Origin: Chrysomallon squamiferum
Taxonomy: Eukaryota; Mollusca; Gastropoda; Neomphalida; Peltospiridae
DNA: 15,000 nt
Reading direction: 5' to 3'
NCBI GenBank assembly: GCA_012295275.1
Contig: CM022674.1
Coordinates: 2,648,242-2,663,241, forward strand
Below the pieces are notes generated by a model. It did not search any database. It saw only the letters and a program-made list of their open reading frames with translations, and was not told the DNA's origin. Below, in pieces: positions 14,834 through 15,000 of this stretch. How positions within the stretch are numbered: the stretch's first letter is position 1; each line of letters starts with the position of its first letter. The translations under genes were made by a program, and so were the position numbers.

Positions 14834-15000
14834 AGCACTTTTTAAATTGTGTGTGTAGATAGACAGATATAGATACATCGCTTATATCCTAACACTTTTA
14901 TATACACTGTTACATAGACAGGAAAGTGACCGTTGACAAAATAAATAGCCATGTAACACACACAGATATTAAATTTTAATTTTTTAATTTTATTTATTTT
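14834..15000 (+). other. Downstream intron or 3' untranslated sequence
   Basis: The sequence has a TGTG run, GATAGACAGATATAGATAC near 14860, and an AT-rich TTTTAATTTTTTAATTTT stretch at about 14970-15000 that resembles tracts in front of array acceptors. The last feature hints that another exon may lie just beyond the window. No coding segment is recognisable. Confidence 0.5.
14940..14945 (+). promoter_or_regulatory. Possible AATAAA poly(A) signal
   Basis: An AATAAA hexamer lies 107 bases after the in-frame stop that would end exon 19. This spacing fits a short 3' UTR if exon 19 is terminal. The region is so AT-rich that the hexamer can occur by chance. Confidence 0.2.

Overview
The window is animal (metazoan) genomic DNA holding part of one plus-strand, intron-rich gene. 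The gene encodes a protein built from many thrombospondin type 1 (TSP1/TSR) domains. I count 19 TSP1 exons, one domain per exon. Exons 1-18 are flanked by phase 1-1 introns with AG acceptors and GT donors, the usual arrangement for extracellular modules that duplicate by exon shuffling. No bacterial features, RNA genes or recognisable transposons were found. AT-rich introns full of trinucleotide and pentanucleotide repeats would suit a mollusc or another lophotrochozoan, but the taxon is a guess and the sequence does not settle it.

Layout: 1-367 is repeat-rich sequence upstream of the first exon, probably an intron. Exons 1-4 (368-568, 1156-1344, 1968-2159, 2604-2792) are four mutually diverged TSP1 domains. 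From 3593 to 14404 lies an array of 14 nearly identical 189-bp TSP1 exons (exons 5-18), spaced 607 to 966 bp apart; their introns are also recognisable copies of one another. Thirteen of these exons are intact. The one at 9023 has lost 28 bp near its 3' end, which removes the last two cysteines and shifts the frame. A diverged TSP1 exon (exon 19, 14631-14823) closes the series. It ends either at an unusual phase-2 donor or, if that donor is not used, at a stop codon 8 bp further on.

The array introns are mosaics. Type A (long) introns have a conserved donor-side block, a TCTG/TCTCT pyrimidine tract, a block with two short inverted repeats, an imperfect (TAG)n array of a few hundred bases, a conserved element near the 3' end, and an (ATTTT)/(TTTAA) tract running into TTTTCAAG. 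Type B (short) introns 7, 10 and 18 lack the donor-side half. In type B introns the exon frame stays open into a Ser/Asn-rich tail. Unit order and shared substitutions reveal a higher-order repeat of about 2.2 kb (units 7-9 and 10-12) inside the array.

If spliced with the broken exon left out, the window would encode about 1,140 residues of consecutive TSP1 domains. Such a protein would be extracellular: secreted, matrix, or the ectodomain of a membrane protein. No signal peptide, transmembrane segment or other domain class is visible, so the gene probably extends beyond the window at its 5' end and possibly at its 3' end.
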